Notes under the pieces: generated by a model
What the model was told of the DNA's origin: nothing
Databases searched by the model: none
The model's input: the letters and a program-made list of their open reading frames with translations, nothing else
Source of the DNA: Arthrobacter methylotrophus
GTDB taxonomy: Bacteria; Actinomycetota; Actinomycetes; Actinomycetales; Micrococcaceae
Direction of reading: 5' to 3'
NCBI RefSeq assembly: GCF_039539965.1
Contig: NZ_BAABED010000001.1
Location: 3,162,001-3,226,000, forward strand
DNA: 64,000 bases
Shown: positions 16,306-25,041 of the stretch, one piece after another
Layout of the letters: the number at the start of each line of letters is the position of its first letter
Numbering within the stretch: position 1 is the first letter of the stretch
Program-made: the position numbers and the translations under genes

Positions 16306-19300
16306 TGCTGTACTCCTTACGGAGGGATTTTTGTTCCTTCAGCAGGCCGGTCTTCGGCCTGCGGGCGGGCATGGGAATGGCCAACAGGATCGTCAATCCA
16401 ATCACTACGGCCTGCAGAATGCTGAGCCAAGGCTCCCAGAGAGTGGTGTAGCGGATCTCGATCGCGCCGCCCGAGGACGGCAAGGTAAATGCTTGGGCCC
16501 ATCCAGACGTTGTTGGAGTCAGCGCGCGGCCGTCCAACCAAGCACTCCACCCGGTATCTGCGCGCTCAGCGAGCACCACCAGACGCCCATCCCCGCCTGC
16601 CGGGATGTTGCCCTCGGCAGACGTTCCGAGGGATGGCAAAAGGGCAACCACCGCGCCCTTGGCATCAACGACCCTGACCCGGTGGGCCGTCTCGGCGTCG
16701 GCGGCCGCAGCCTTGTCCAGTGGCGTGACACGCCATAACCATCCGGAATCCGTCTTGCCCACAGCCACCAGTCCGGGAACGGAATCTATCCGGTTGGCCG
16801 TCAGCTGGGCAGCGGAATCGACGGACTTCAGGACGACGTATCCGGCGCCGAGTTGTTCAAGGCCGGGCCGGGGATCCACGCCGGCCCCCGCAACGATGGT
16901 CGCCACGGCGTTCCGCACGGACGCCGTGGCGTCGTCGTCGGCTACAAGGCGTTCCTGTCCGGGTGATCCCGCGATGGAACTGGCGGCGGCGACCGTGGAG
17001 AGCGAATCCATCGTGGTACCGGATCCACGCATCAGCGATGAGGTGTAGCCACCATTGTCGTCGGCCGTGATGACCAGCGTGCGGGTCTGTTCGGGCCCCT
17101 GGCCGTGATCGACGGCTGTAGCCGGGAGCGTGCCCTGCCCTGCCGGCTGGACCAGCCGTGGTGTGCCGAGGGCGCCGCCGGCCGAAGATACGGTAGCTGC
17201 GTTGGACAAGGCGTTCTGCGTGGCCCATACGCCCATGCTGGCCAGCGGGCCGGCAATCAGGAGGAGGGATGTGACAGCAGAAACGGTACGCATAGCCACA
17301 CGCCGGACCGGACGGCCATCTTGTGCGTTAGTCCTGAGGTGAAAGAGGTTTTCGGCTCCGATCAATGCGGCTCCCAGGACCGCGAACCCTGCAGCGGACA
17401 CAGCCGGACCAGTGAAAGGTGTCACCAGAAGGTCGCCGTTGGCGCCTGTTGCCACATGTCCGGCGAGCCAAGCCCAGGCCAGGAACACGAAGGCTGCGGC
17501 CCACAGGAAGCGTGCGACGCGTGAGCGCCGGCCAGGCGAAAACAGTGCAACGACGGACAGAAGCAGGACCGGCGCGCCGAGCAGCAGAGCAAAGAGCAGC
17601 GCCCACGGGATGCTGGAGGGGCCGAAGAGTGCCAACCCGGCCAAGCCGCCGTCGAGGTCGAATTTCAGGGGTTGTCCCAGCAGTTGCTGCCACACCGGTG
17701 CGGCCTGGAAACCCAATGGAAGGCCTGGATCGGCAAGCATGGCACGGGGCCGTTCCAAGACAGAGAGCGCGAAAGGTGCGAACAGTGCGGCGCTCGGCAG
17801 CAGTGACCACCAAATGGTCCGTCCACGCCGTCCCAGGGCAATACCGCAAAATACAATAAGGACGGCAAAAGGGAGTAGCAGGGACGGCGCAGATGCGGTC
17901 ACGACACCCAGCGCCAGGCCGGCAGCGGCGGCAGCCGTCCACGAGGGCGTCCCGTTGATGCCCGGCTTGCCCGGCACCGGCTTGGCTGCGATTGCTCCGG
18001 ATGGCTGGCTCTGGTTCTGGCTTATTGCAGCACCGCGGCCGAGGGCTGATCCGGTGGCTCGCAAGAGAGCCAAAACCAGGAGAGGCATCGCCATGTGGGC
18101 CACGAGGGCGCCGACCCGTCCTTGGTTCAAGGCGACTTGGAGTGCGGGAGCTCCGGCCCAGATGAGCGCCGCGATGAAGCGGTAACGGCGCAGCCTCGTC
18201 ATTGCGCCCGCGGCAAACCAGGCGCCCAGGCCGGACAGTGGCATGGCCAACAACAACAGCCACACCATGGCGGTATTGGAGTCGCCTCCACCGAGCATTG
18301 ACACAAGCCACAGAACGTAGCCGAATGGATCCCCGTGCCCGGGCAAGCCGGCGCCCAGGCTGATCCACCAGCTGGAAGCCGATCGCCAGATATCACCGAC
18401 TGCGGACAGCGGCAGGAGGCCGCCGCCCGTTACCACGCTTGCACCGAAGAGTCCCAAGAGCCCCACGAAGGAGGCCGCCAAGGCAGCAAACGCGGCCGCC
18501 AAGGCGCCTGTGCCGATCCAGCCCCGCTCATTCGTTGCGAGGGCCGCGAAGTCGTCACCGGCGTCGCCACTCGGTTCAGGAGCCAGGGAATCCGTGGTCT
18601 CCTGAAATTCCTCCGCGCCAATCGCCTCGACGAGAGAGCGGCGGTGAGCCCACACCTCGCGCCGCGGAGTCTGCAGGCCCTTGACCATGGATCGTCGCAC
18701 GCGCCGGGTTCGGGCGGCGTTTCGCCTGGCACGCCAGATCGCCCGTGGGCGGCCGATGGCCGCAAGGGTGGCGCCAAGCTGGGAAATCCCGTAACCCGGC
18801 TCTTTGACAAGAATGCTCAAGACAAGCCTGAACAGGCTTCCGAGCAAGGCGCCGAGCGCGTGAAGGGGAACCTTCCACGGCGAAGCGTGGGTGAGCCTCA
18901 AATGGATCTGGCTTTTGCGGGCGGCAGCTGGTGTCCCCAGCGCGTGGGGGCGGTGCTCCACATGGAACATACGCGCAGCCGGAACCACTACCACCCTGTT
19001 GCCCGCGAGCCAGTTACGCCAGCAGAAATCGATGTCATCCCCCACACCCGGAAGCGCCGGGTCAAATCCGCGCAGCTGCTCCCATGCGTCGCGCCGGATC
19101 AGCATGCCGGCGGAATTCACCGCGAAAGTGTCCGTGCGTCCGTCGTATTGGCCTTGATCAAGTTCGTCGGCTTCGATGAGCGTCAGCCGTTCGGCCCAGC
19201 GGCTCGTGGACAGGCCGGCGTCGATGAGTTTACGTTCCGCATTCCAGGCCAACTGCTTGCATCCGGCCACGGTGACCGAGGGAGCCCGCTCGACTGCCTG

Positions 19301-19639
19301 AAGCAGTTCGGCGAGCGCATCCGGGGCCGGAGCGGCGTCGTCGTGCAACAACCAGATCCATTCCGCGACCCCCGGCTCCTTCAAAGGAGCCGAACGGGCC
19401 AGGCCAGCCAGAACTGCCGCGCCGAAGCCGGTTTTCGCCTCGCCTGTGGTGGTGACATTGGCCTCGCCGAACGCCCGTCGCAGCAGGACTACGGACTTGT
19501 CCCGGGAGCCCGTATCAATGCCGATGGCGGCATCTGCCGGACGCGTCTGGTCCAGCAGGGCGGCCAGGGTTCTGGGGAGATAGTTACCGCCGTCGTGCGA
19601 GACGACGACGGCGGTAACGTGTACTGCCTTGAGAATCAG
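16298..19639 (-). CDS. Large membrane glycosyltransferase family 2 protein (probable CTG start)
   Basis: I read a 1113-residue protein. The N-terminal GT-A domain (about 300 residues) begins VTAVVVSHDGGNYLPRTLAA, continues through AAIGIDTGSRDKS and the acceptor-side WIWLLHDDAAPAPDALAEL with the metal-binding DD, and ends near GVGDDIDFCWRNWLAGN. About twelve transmembrane segments and a C-terminal extracytoplasmic beta-rich region follow. No ATG, GTG or TTG exists in frame between the upstream in-frame stop (19667-19669) and TTG 19384, which would delete the first strands of the Rossmann-like fold. CTG at 19639 overlaps the whiB stop as CTGA and has GAGGAAG eight bases upstream. The donor sugar is unknown. 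Confidence 0.85.
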   Translation of the reverse strand: MILKAVHVTAVVVSHDGGNYLPRTLAALLDQTRPADAAIGIDTGSRDKSVVLLRRAFGEANVTTTGEAKTGFGAAVLAGLARSAPLKEPGVAEWIWLLHDDAAPAPDALAELLQAVERAPSVTVAGCKQLAWNAERKLIDAGLSTSRWAERLTLIEADELDQGQYDGRTDTFAVNSAGMLIRRDAWEQLRGFDPALPGVGDDIDFCWRNWLAGNRVVVVPAARMFHVEHRPHALGTPAAARKSQIHLRLTHASPWKVPLHALGALLGSLFRLVLSILVKEPGYGISQLGATLAAIGRPRAIWRARRNAARTRRVRRSMVKGLQTPRREVWAHRRSLVEAIGAEEFQETTDSLAPEPSGDAGDDFAALATNERGWIGTGALAAAFAALAASFVGLLGLFGASVVTGGGLLPLSAVGDIWRSASSWWISLGAGLPGHGDPFGYVLWLVSMLGGGDSNTAMVWLLLLAMPLSGLGAWFAAGAMTRLRRYRFIAALIWAGAPALQVALNQGRVGALVAHMAMPLLVLALLRATGSALGRGAAISQNQSQPSGAIAAKPVPGKPGINGTPSWTAAAAAGLALGVVTASAPSLLLPFAVLIVFCGIALGRRGRTIWWSLLPSAALFAPFALSVLERPRAMLADPGLPLGFQAAPVWQQLLGQPLKFDLDGGLAGLALFGPSSIPWALLFALLLGAPVLLLSVVALFSPGRRSRVARFLWAAAFVFLAWAWLAGHVATGANGDLLVTPFTGPAVSAAGFAVLGAALIGAENLFHLRTNAQDGRPVRRVAMRTVSAVTSLLLIAGPLASMGVWATQNALSNAATVSSAGGALGTPRLVQPAGQGTLPATAVDHGQGPEQTRTLVITADDNGGYTSSLMRGSGTTMDSLSTVAAASSIAGSPGQERLVADDDATASVRNAVATIVAGAGVDPRPGLEQLGAGYVVLKSVDSAAQLTANRIDSVPGLVAVGKTDSGWLWRVTPLDKAAAADAETAHRVRVVDAKGAVVALLPSLGTSAEGNIPAGGDGRLVVLAERADTGWSAWLDGRALTPTTSGWAQAFTLPSSGGAIEIRYTTLWEPWLSILQAVVIGLTILLAIPMPARRPKTGLLKEQKSLRKEYSSV

Positions 19640-20220
19640 ACCGCTCGCTTCCTCAGCCTGCGGCGTTCACGCTCGGAGAGCCCGCCCCAGATACCGAAAC
19701 GTTCATCGTTGGCGAGTGCGTATTCAAGGCACTGCGAACGTACATTGCATGCACCGCAGACCTTCTTGGCATCCCGCGTTGAACCGCCCTTTTCGGGGAA
19801 GAACGCCTCGGGGTCCGTCTGGGCGCACAGGGCGTCCGTCTGCCATCCGAGTTCGCCTTCGTCGTCGAAGTCCCGCTGGCCGGGAAGCCCGATCCACACC
19901 GGCTGCGCCGGGTTGTCGAGCGGACGGCGCAGCTCCATGGGAGGATCGTCGAGGTCATCCTCCGGATCTGCCGGCGTGTCCCCTACAAGAGCCTCGTGGG
20001 CGGCAAGAAGGCCTGTCGCCCGGTCTTCCAGCGACGCCCGAGTGCTCTCGATGTATCGGTCCGCCGCCTGCGGATCCGCCGGGTCAACATACCAATCCCC
20101 CGGAACTTCCCGCGCCCGGTACTTGACCGACGCAAATTCCGCGACGACTGCATCTTCCTGGACACGCAACGCTTGCCCCATGGCGTCCCTCCTGATGTTT
20201 GCAGCTGATGCCGTGCTCAT
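19636..20220 (-). CDS. whiB: WhiB-family iron-sulfur transcription factor (WhiB2/WhmD-like)
   Basis: The 194-residue protein has a C-terminal WhiB domain: Cys132 (DALCAQTDPEAFFPEKGG), then Cys155, Cys158 and Cys164 (KKVCGACNVRSQCLEYAL), the GIWGG turn at 176-180 and a basic tail SERERRRLRKRAV for DNA contact. These four Cys bind a [4Fe-4S] cluster. The long acidic N-terminus is extra relative to the minimal domain; ATG at 20181 (MGQALRVQED) is an alternative start. The neighbourhood (zincin, DUF3499) matches whiB2, which controls septation in mycobacteria. The stop overlaps the start of the glycosyltransferase, so the regulator heads that operon. Confidence 0.93.
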   Translation of the reverse strand: MSTASAANIRRDAMGQALRVQEDAVVAEFASVKYRAREVPGDWYVDPADPQAADRYIESTRASLEDRATGLLAAHEALVGDTPADPEDDLDDPPMELRRPLDNPAQPVWIGLPGQRDFDDEGELGWQTDALCAQTDPEAFFPEKGGSTRDAKKVCGACNVRSQCLEYALANDERFGIWGGLSERERRRLRKRAV

Positions 20221-20545
20221 TCGGTACTCGGTGATGTACCCGATACTCCCGCAGCGGCGTTCGATACCTAATTACACGTGTGTAACTACCAAGCCGTCAA
20301 GCCGCGCCGCGATAATAATCAACTTTCCGCACAAACACCTGCCGCGCCACGCCCGGGATTTTTTCGCCCCTTCGGCGCGCCCCGGCGAAAAATGGAAGCC
20401 TCACATCACTTAGGATGTATTTTCGTTGAATTTCAGGGAAATCATTCGGAAGCCGGCGAAGCATCCCCCCTCCGCCCCATGGCGCAACGTGGCGCAATTC
20501 ACATGCTCCGGAGCCTGCCGGGGCGCCCCGTGGCAAGATGTAGCC
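20221..20545. promoter_or_regulatory. 325-nt gene-free region between divergent whiB and TIGR03089 genes
   Basis: It is the only gap over 300 nt. It contains an inverted repeat TTACAC-GT-GTGTAA at 20272-20285, about 52 nt before the whiB ATG, which is a candidate operator, and A+T-richer stretches next to it (20301-20330, 20410-20450). No small ORF here has family-like composition. No hairpin or riboswitch is recognised. Confidence 0.45.
20534..20539 (+). promoter_or_regulatory. Possible -10 box of a leaderless promoter (TIGR03089 gene)
   Basis: CAAGAT ends 6 nt before the ATG at 20546. It keeps the A2 and T6 positions of the consensus but lacks T1, so it is weaker than the other examples. 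Confidence 0.4.
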
Positions 20546-21244
20546 ATGAGCACCCCCGCGATGAACTTGATGGCAGCCTTGCGTTCCGGACACGCCACGT
20601 CACCCCGCCTGACCTGGTATGGGCCTGATTCCGAACGCGTGGAGCTCTCAGGCCGGGTACTGGACAATTGGGTGGCCAAGACCAGCAACCTGCTCCAGGA
20701 CGAGTTCGATGCCGAGCCCGGCATGAGCCTCCGCCTGGACCTACCGGCCCATTGGAAGTCCCTGGTGTGGGCACTGGCCGGTTGGCAACTCGGCATGGAA
20801 TTGGTGCTCGACGGCGGCAGTGCGGATCTGCTTGTCACGGACACCCCCGACGTCGGTGCTGGCGCCGACTTTGATGCGGTCGTCGCCGTGCCGCTCGCGG
20901 CACTGGCAATGCGCTGGCCCGGGGAACTGCCGGCCGGCGTCGTCGATTACGCGGCAGAAGTCCGATCGCATGGCGATGTGTTCATGGCCCACGCCGAGCC
21001 GGACGCCGCACTGCCGGCACTGCGCCGCCCCGAAGCCGAACATCCGCACAGTGAACTGCTGGACGGTTTCGCCAGGGAACATGAGGCAGGCGTCCGACTG
21101 CTGGTCCGCGCAGTGGACGGCTTGGAATCAGCCCTCGCCGACGCGCTGGGCGCATGGAACAGCGACGGTTCAGTGGTCCTGGTTCATCCGGACGTTGACA
21201 TCACCCAGCACCTGCTGGACAACGAGCGCGTCAGCGGCGCTTGA
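20546..21244 (+). CDS. TIGR03089 family protein
   Basis: The 232-residue protein matches the actinobacterial TIGR03089 family, which resembles the N-terminal part of AMP-binding enzymes without the adenylation motifs. Visible landmarks are SPRLTWYGPDSERVELSGRV, NWVAKTSNLLQDEFDAEPGM and LDLPAHWKSLVWALAGWQLG. Function is unknown. The chosen ATG gives MSTPAMNLMAALRSGHATSP, a typical start; the open frame extends 40 codons further up without family-like sequence. Its 3' end overlaps the convergent GtrA gene by 14 bp. Confidence 0.83.
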   Translation: MSTPAMNLMAALRSGHATSPRLTWYGPDSERVELSGRVLDNWVAKTSNLLQDEFDAEPGMSLRLDLPAHWKSLVWALAGWQLGMELVLDGGSADLLVTDTPDVGAGADFDAVVAVPLAALAMRWPGELPAGVVDYAAEVRSHGDVFMAHAEPDAALPALRRPEAEHPHSELLDGFAREHEAGVRLLVRAVDGLESALADALGAWNSDGSVVLVHPDVDITQHLLDNERVSGA

Positions 21245-21785
21245 CCGCGTCCTCGCCTTCACCGGAGCCAGCCTCTGTTTGGGCCTCGGCCCTGCGGTGG
21301 GCTTCGATGAGCTCGTGGTCATGCGAGAAGGCCGGCTCTTCGTCCAGTTCCTTGTTGAACACCAGGAATCGGTAAGCGAAGAAGCGCACAACGGTGGCCA
21401 CAAGGATGCCGACCACACCCGCCGAGAAGAGGATGTCCTTGTCTTGGATGTTCATGCCGTACTTTGCGATGGCGGTAAAACCGGTCGAAATGCCGATTCC
21501 AATGCCGTTGATCACGATGAACATCACAAACTCGCGCACCACATTGTCCTGGCGGCGGTGACGGAAGGTCCAAAAGCGGTTTGCGATCCAGGAGAACACG
21601 GTGGCCACGGTGGCTCCGACGAACCGGGCCTTGGCCTCGCTGTCCGACATCACACCGTGCATGAGATAGTAGGTCAGGCCGTTATCTATGACGAACGCAA
21701 CACCGCCGACAGCGCCAAACTTGGCTACTTCGCGCCAAAAGAGCGAGGCAAGTCCGCGGATGCGATCTGCAAGTGTGTTGATCAT
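21231..21785 (-). CDS. GtrA family membrane protein
   Basis: The 184-residue protein has four transmembrane segments and GtrA hallmarks: EVAKFGAVGGVAFVIDNGLT at the first helix, VATVFSWIANRFWTFRHRR after the second and VVRFFAYRFLVFNKEL at the fourth. GtrA proteins are thought to flip or shuttle polyprenyl-linked sugars for cell-surface glycosylation, which fits nearby envelope glycosyltransferases. A charged C-terminal tail of about 35 residues follows. GGAGG lies just before the ATG. A triplicated 13-14-bp G-rich motif occupies its upstream region. Confidence 0.88.
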   Translation of the reverse strand: MINTLADRIRGLASLFWREVAKFGAVGGVAFVIDNGLTYYLMHGVMSDSEAKARFVGATVATVFSWIANRFWTFRHRRQDNVVREFVMFIVINGIGIGISTGFTAIAKYGMNIQDKDILFSAGVVGILVATVVRFFAYRFLVFNKELDEEPAFSHDHELIEAHRRAEAQTEAGSGEGEDAVKRR

Positions 21786-21801
21786 GACCCTCCATGGCCG
21801 T

Positions 21802-21841
21802 TGTTCCTAGGGGGTGTTCCTAGGGGGGTGTTTCTATGGGG
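21802..21841. repeat. Three tandem 13-14-bp repeats upstream of the GtrA gene
   Basis: TGTTCCTAGGGGG, TGTTCCTAGGGGGG and TGTTTCTATGGGG follow each other directly at 21802, 21815 and 21829. They sit 17-56 nt before the GtrA start on its strand and could be a promoter-proximal binding array or simple slippage. Confidence 0.8.
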
Positions 21842-21969
21842 CCGATGGGCCGAAGTCTACATTTTAGCCCGGATTCCTTGGAGCTTGCCGAAAATCCGTG
21901 CGACGGAACTCACTCGAACCGCACGGGCCCCCGCCGGCAGAAGAGTCAAGGAACCAGTCACCGGTTCGG

Positions 21970-21975
21970 TAGGCT
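21970..21975 (+). promoter_or_regulatory. -10 box of a probable leaderless promoter (purK)
   Basis: TAGGCT ends 7 nt before the GTG at 21983. This supports that start over the longer open frame to 21836. Confidence 0.6.
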
Positions 21976-21982
21976 GAACCTT

Positions 21983-23170
21983 GTGAATTTTCCTGTAATT
22001 GGCGTAGTGGGCGGCGGCCAGCTCGCACGAATGATGGCACCAGCCGCAACCGCCCTTGGTTTTGAACTCCGAGTCCTCGCTGAAGGCGAGGACGTTTCTG
22101 CGGTCCCGGCCGTGGCAACGGCTCCCGTTGGCGACTATAAGGATTTGGCGGCCCTGCTCACGTTCTCCGAAGGCTTGGACGTCATGACGTTCGACCACGA
22201 ACACGTTCCCACGGAGCACCTTCGGGCCCTGATTGAGGCGGGCGTGAACGTCCAGCCCGGACCCGATGCCCTCGTGCACGCACAGGACAAACTCGTGATG
22301 CGCGCCGCGATTGATCGCTTGGGGCTTCCGAACCCGGTATGGGCTGCGGTCCACGGCGTGGAGGACCTTATCGCTTTTGGCGAGCAGACCGGCTGGCCGA
22401 TCGTCTTGAAGACCCCCCGTGGGGGCTATGACGGCAAGGGCGTGCGGATCATTTATTCCGCGGAGGACGCCCGGAGCACTGCGGACTGGTTCGAAACCAT
22501 GAGTCCGCTGTTGGCCGAAGAGAAGGTCGACTTCAGCCGCGAACTGTCCGCGCTCGTGGCGAGGACGCCCAGTGGCGAATCCCGCGCCTGGCCGGTTGTC
22601 CACACCGTCCAGGTGAACGGCGTCTGCGACGAAGTGATTGCGCCGGCCCAGGACATCCACGTGGAGGTCGCCGCCGCGGCCGAAGAGGCGGCGCTGCGCA
22701 TCGCGGGCGAGCTCGGAGTCACCGGTGTCATGGCGGCAGAGCTCTTCGAAACGCCCGGAGTCGGGGTCGGCTTCCTAGTCAACGAACTGGCCATGCGGCC
22801 GCACAACACCGGCCACTGGACGCAGGACGGCTCGGTCACCAGCCAGTTTGAACAACACCTGCGCGCCGTACTCAACCTGCCGCTCGGAGCCACCGACGCG
22901 CTGGGTGCTGTGGCGGTCATGAAGAACTTCCTCGGTGGCGCCAACCAGGACCTCTACAGCGCCTATCCCCAGGCCCTCGCTTACGAACCCGCCGCAAAGG
23001 TCCACTGCTACGGCAAGTCGGTGCGCGTCGGCCGGAAGATCGGCCACGTGAACCTCGTCGGCGCCTCCGCGGCAGACGTGGATACCCTCCGCCGCCGCGC
23101 CACCGTGGTGGCCGACATTATCCGTGACGGCCGTATCCCGGCCGAGACCAGCGCCGAGGAGACCGCATGA
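21983..23170 (+). CDS. purK: N5-carboxyaminoimidazole ribonucleotide synthase
   Basis: The 395-residue ATP-grasp enzyme carries out the ATP- and bicarbonate-dependent carboxylation of AIR in purine synthesis. Its start [20 protein letters not shown] is the family N-terminus. [18 protein letters not shown], the ATP-binding [11 protein letters not shown] and the C-terminal [17 protein letters not shown] are diagnostic. GTG at 21983 fits both homology and an upstream TAGGCT box. The 3' end overlaps purE by 4 bp (ATGA), so the two steps are translationally coupled. Confidence 0.96.
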   Translation: MNFPVIGVVGGGQLARMMAPAATALGFELRVLAEGEDVSAVPAVATAPVGDYKDLAALLTFSEGLDVMTFDHEHVPTEHLRALIEAGVNVQPGPDALVHAQDKLVMRAAIDRLGLPNPVWAAVHGVEDLIAFGEQTGWPIVLKTPRGGYDGKGVRIIYSAEDARSTADWFETMSPLLAEEKVDFSRELSALVARTPSGESRAWPVVHTVQVNGVCDEVIAPAQDIHVEVAAAAEEAALRIAGELGVTGVMAAELFETPGVGVGFLVNELAMRPHNTGHWTQDGSVTSQFEQHLRAVLNLPLGATDALGAVAVMKNFLGGANQDLYSAYPQALAYEPAAKVHCYGKSVRVGRKIGHVNLVGASAADVDTLRRRATVVADIIRDGRIPAETSAEETA

Positions 23171-23730
23171 GCGAAGAAAACACCGCCCCGATCGTAGGCC
23201 TTGTCATGGGATCCGACTCGGACTGGCCCGTCATGGAAGCCGCAGCGGACGCGCTGGCCGAATTCGGCATCCCTTTCGAGGCGGACGTCGTCTCCGCCCA
23301 TCGCATGCCGACGGAGATGATCCGCTACGGCCAGGGGGCGCATGAACGCGGCATCCGCGTCATCATCGCCGGAGCGGGCGGAGCTGCCCATTTGCCGGGC
23401 ATGCTTGCTTCAGTCACCCCGCTGCCTGTCATCGGTGTCCCTGTCCCCTTGAAGACCTTGGACGGCATGGACTCCTTGCTGTCCATCGTGCAGATGCCGG
23501 CCGGCGTTCCCGTAGCCACTGTGTCGATCGGCGGTGCCCGCAATGCAGGCCTCCTGGCCGTACGTATTCTTGCTTCCGGGACCGACGAGATGGCCGTCCG
23601 GCTCCGCGGCGATATGCTCGAATTCGCCCGGCAGCTCAACAACACCGCCACCGAAAAAGGGGCCAGGCTCCGCGACAAGGTCGCCGAAGTCTTCTCCTCG
23701 GCCAACGTCTCCGCCCGGAGCACCCACTAA
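23167..23730 (+). CDS. purE: N5-carboxyaminoimidazole ribonucleotide mutase
   Basis: The 187-residue class I PurE converts N5-CAIR to CAIR. The active-site signatures [18 protein letters not shown] and [13 protein letters not shown] are complete, as are [14 protein letters not shown] and the [13 protein letters not shown] segment that closes the octamer pocket. It overlaps purK by 4 bp and is followed after 57 bp by manA on the same strand. Confidence 0.97.
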   Translation: MSEENTAPIVGLVMGSDSDWPVMEAAADALAEFGIPFEADVVSAHRMPTEMIRYGQGAHERGIRVIIAGAGGAAHLPGMLASVTPLPVIGVPVPLKTLDGMDSLLSIVQMPAGVPVATVSIGGARNAGLLAVRILASGTDEMAVRLRGDMLEFARQLNNTATEKGARLRDKVAEVFSSANVSARSTH

Positions 23731-23787
23731 GAGGGCGTTGCCTGGCACATCCAGCGAACCGCCCCAAAACGACAAGGATCCCCTGCC

Positions 23788-25038
23788 GTGTACCAGCTTG
23801 AGAACCTTCTGCGTCCCTATGCATGGGGATCGACGACGGCGATCGCCGCTCTGCTGGGAAGGCCCGCCTCGGGCGGCCCCGAGGCTGAGTTATGGATCGG
23901 AGCGCATCCGGGCTCGCCGTCTCTGGCCACCCGCCCGGACGGGTCCTCCGTTGCCCTGGACGCACTCATCGGCGTGGATCCCGCCCACTTCCTCGGTGGA
24001 TCGAGCCTGGCCGAATTCGGTCCGCGCTTGCCGTTCCTTACGAAGCTCCTCGCCGCTGACAAGCCACTGTCCTTGCAAGTCCACCCCGGCTTGCAGCAAG
24101 CCCGGGAAGGCTTCGCGAAGGAAAATGCCGCAGGCTTGGCTGCGGACGCACCCGAGCGAAACTATCGCGACGACAACCACAAGCCCGAAATGCTCTTCGC
24201 GCTGACGCCGTTCGAAGCCCTGTGCGGCTTCCGTCCGGCCACCGACTCGAAGCGCGTCTTCGAGCACCTCGCAAGCCTCATGGACCTGGCCGCCGTGGAC
24301 GTTCCGGACATCATCACCGGAGTCATTGCGGACTTGTCCGATGCCGATGAGGCCGCGGCACTCAAAGCCTCATTCACCCGCCTGATTACCGGCGGGGATT
24401 CCGTCTCCGAAGCCACGGATCAGGTGGTCGCCGTCCTGACGTCCGGCGCGCCGATGGGCCAGTACGCCGCGGAACTCTCCGCGGTCCTGCGCATCAACGC
24501 CGAGTTCCCCGGAGATCCCGGCGTCCTGATTTCATTGCTCCTGAATCTTGTCTTCCTGGCGCCAGGCGAATCCGTATACTTGCCGGGCGGGAACGTCCAC
24601 GCTTACCTCAAAGGCCTTGGCGTGGAAGTGATGGCGGCCTCGGACAACGTGCTTCGCGGTGGTCTTACCCCCAAGCACATTGATGTTCCCGAGCTCCTGA
24701 AGACCATCGAATTCGCTGCCCTCGGCGTGCCCCGCATCGAGCCCAGGACCTCCAGGTTTGGCCAGGACCTGTATGTGCCGCCGTTCCGGGAGTTCCAGCT
24801 CCAGCGCATCGAGTTGGCTCCGGGCGCGGAACCGGTGCCGATGGCGCAGGCCGGTCCCGCCGTCGTCGTTGTCGTCTCAGGCTCCGTGGTGCTCGACTCG
24901 CCCAAGAGTGAACTCGCCTTGGCGCGCGGCGGGAGTGCGTTCATCCCGGCATACGAAGAACCCGTCATGGTGCACCCGGTTGCCGGGACAACAGAGACCA
25001 GCGTTGCATTTGCCGTCACGACAGGCTTGGGGAACTAA
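23788..25038 (+). CDS. manA: Mannose-6-phosphate isomerase, class I
   Basis: The 416-residue zinc enzyme interconverts fructose-6-phosphate and mannose-6-phosphate, the entry to GDP-mannose and polyprenyl-phosphate-mannose. Zinc ligands are visible in LSLQVHPGLQQA and NHKPEMLFALTPFEALCGFR, with PGESVYLPGGNVHAYLKGLG further on. The GTG start gives MYQLENLLRPYAWGS, the normal N-terminus. In other actinobacteria, as I recall, manA usually lies near ahcY and manB; here it sits between purE and a Fem-like gene. It ends 3 bp before the Fem gene, so those two are probably co-transcribed. Confidence 0.95.
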   Translation: MYQLENLLRPYAWGSTTAIAALLGRPASGGPEAELWIGAHPGSPSLATRPDGSSVALDALIGVDPAHFLGGSSLAEFGPRLPFLTKLLAADKPLSLQVHPGLQQAREGFAKENAAGLAADAPERNYRDDNHKPEMLFALTPFEALCGFRPATDSKRVFEHLASLMDLAAVDVPDIITGVIADLSDADEAAALKASFTRLITGGDSVSEATDQVVAVLTSGAPMGQYAAELSAVLRINAEFPGDPGVLISLLLNLVFLAPGESVYLPGGNVHAYLKGLGVEVMAASDNVLRGGLTPKHIDVPELLKTIEFAALGVPRIEPRTSRFGQDLYVPPFREFQLQRIELAPGAEPVPMAQAGPAVVVVVSGSVVLDSPKSELALARGGSAFIPAYEEPVMVHPVAGTTETSVAFAVTTGLGN

Positions 25039-25041
25039 ACG

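Noticed and set aside
16298..19384. Glycosyltransferase starting at TTG 19384
   Set aside because: This start deletes the conserved first part of the GT-A domain, which is encoded in frame upstream.
18335..20413. 692-codon plus-strand ORF across the glycosyltransferase and whiB
   Set aside because: It is antisense to two recognised genes, with low-complexity Arg/Ser-rich translation and no motifs.
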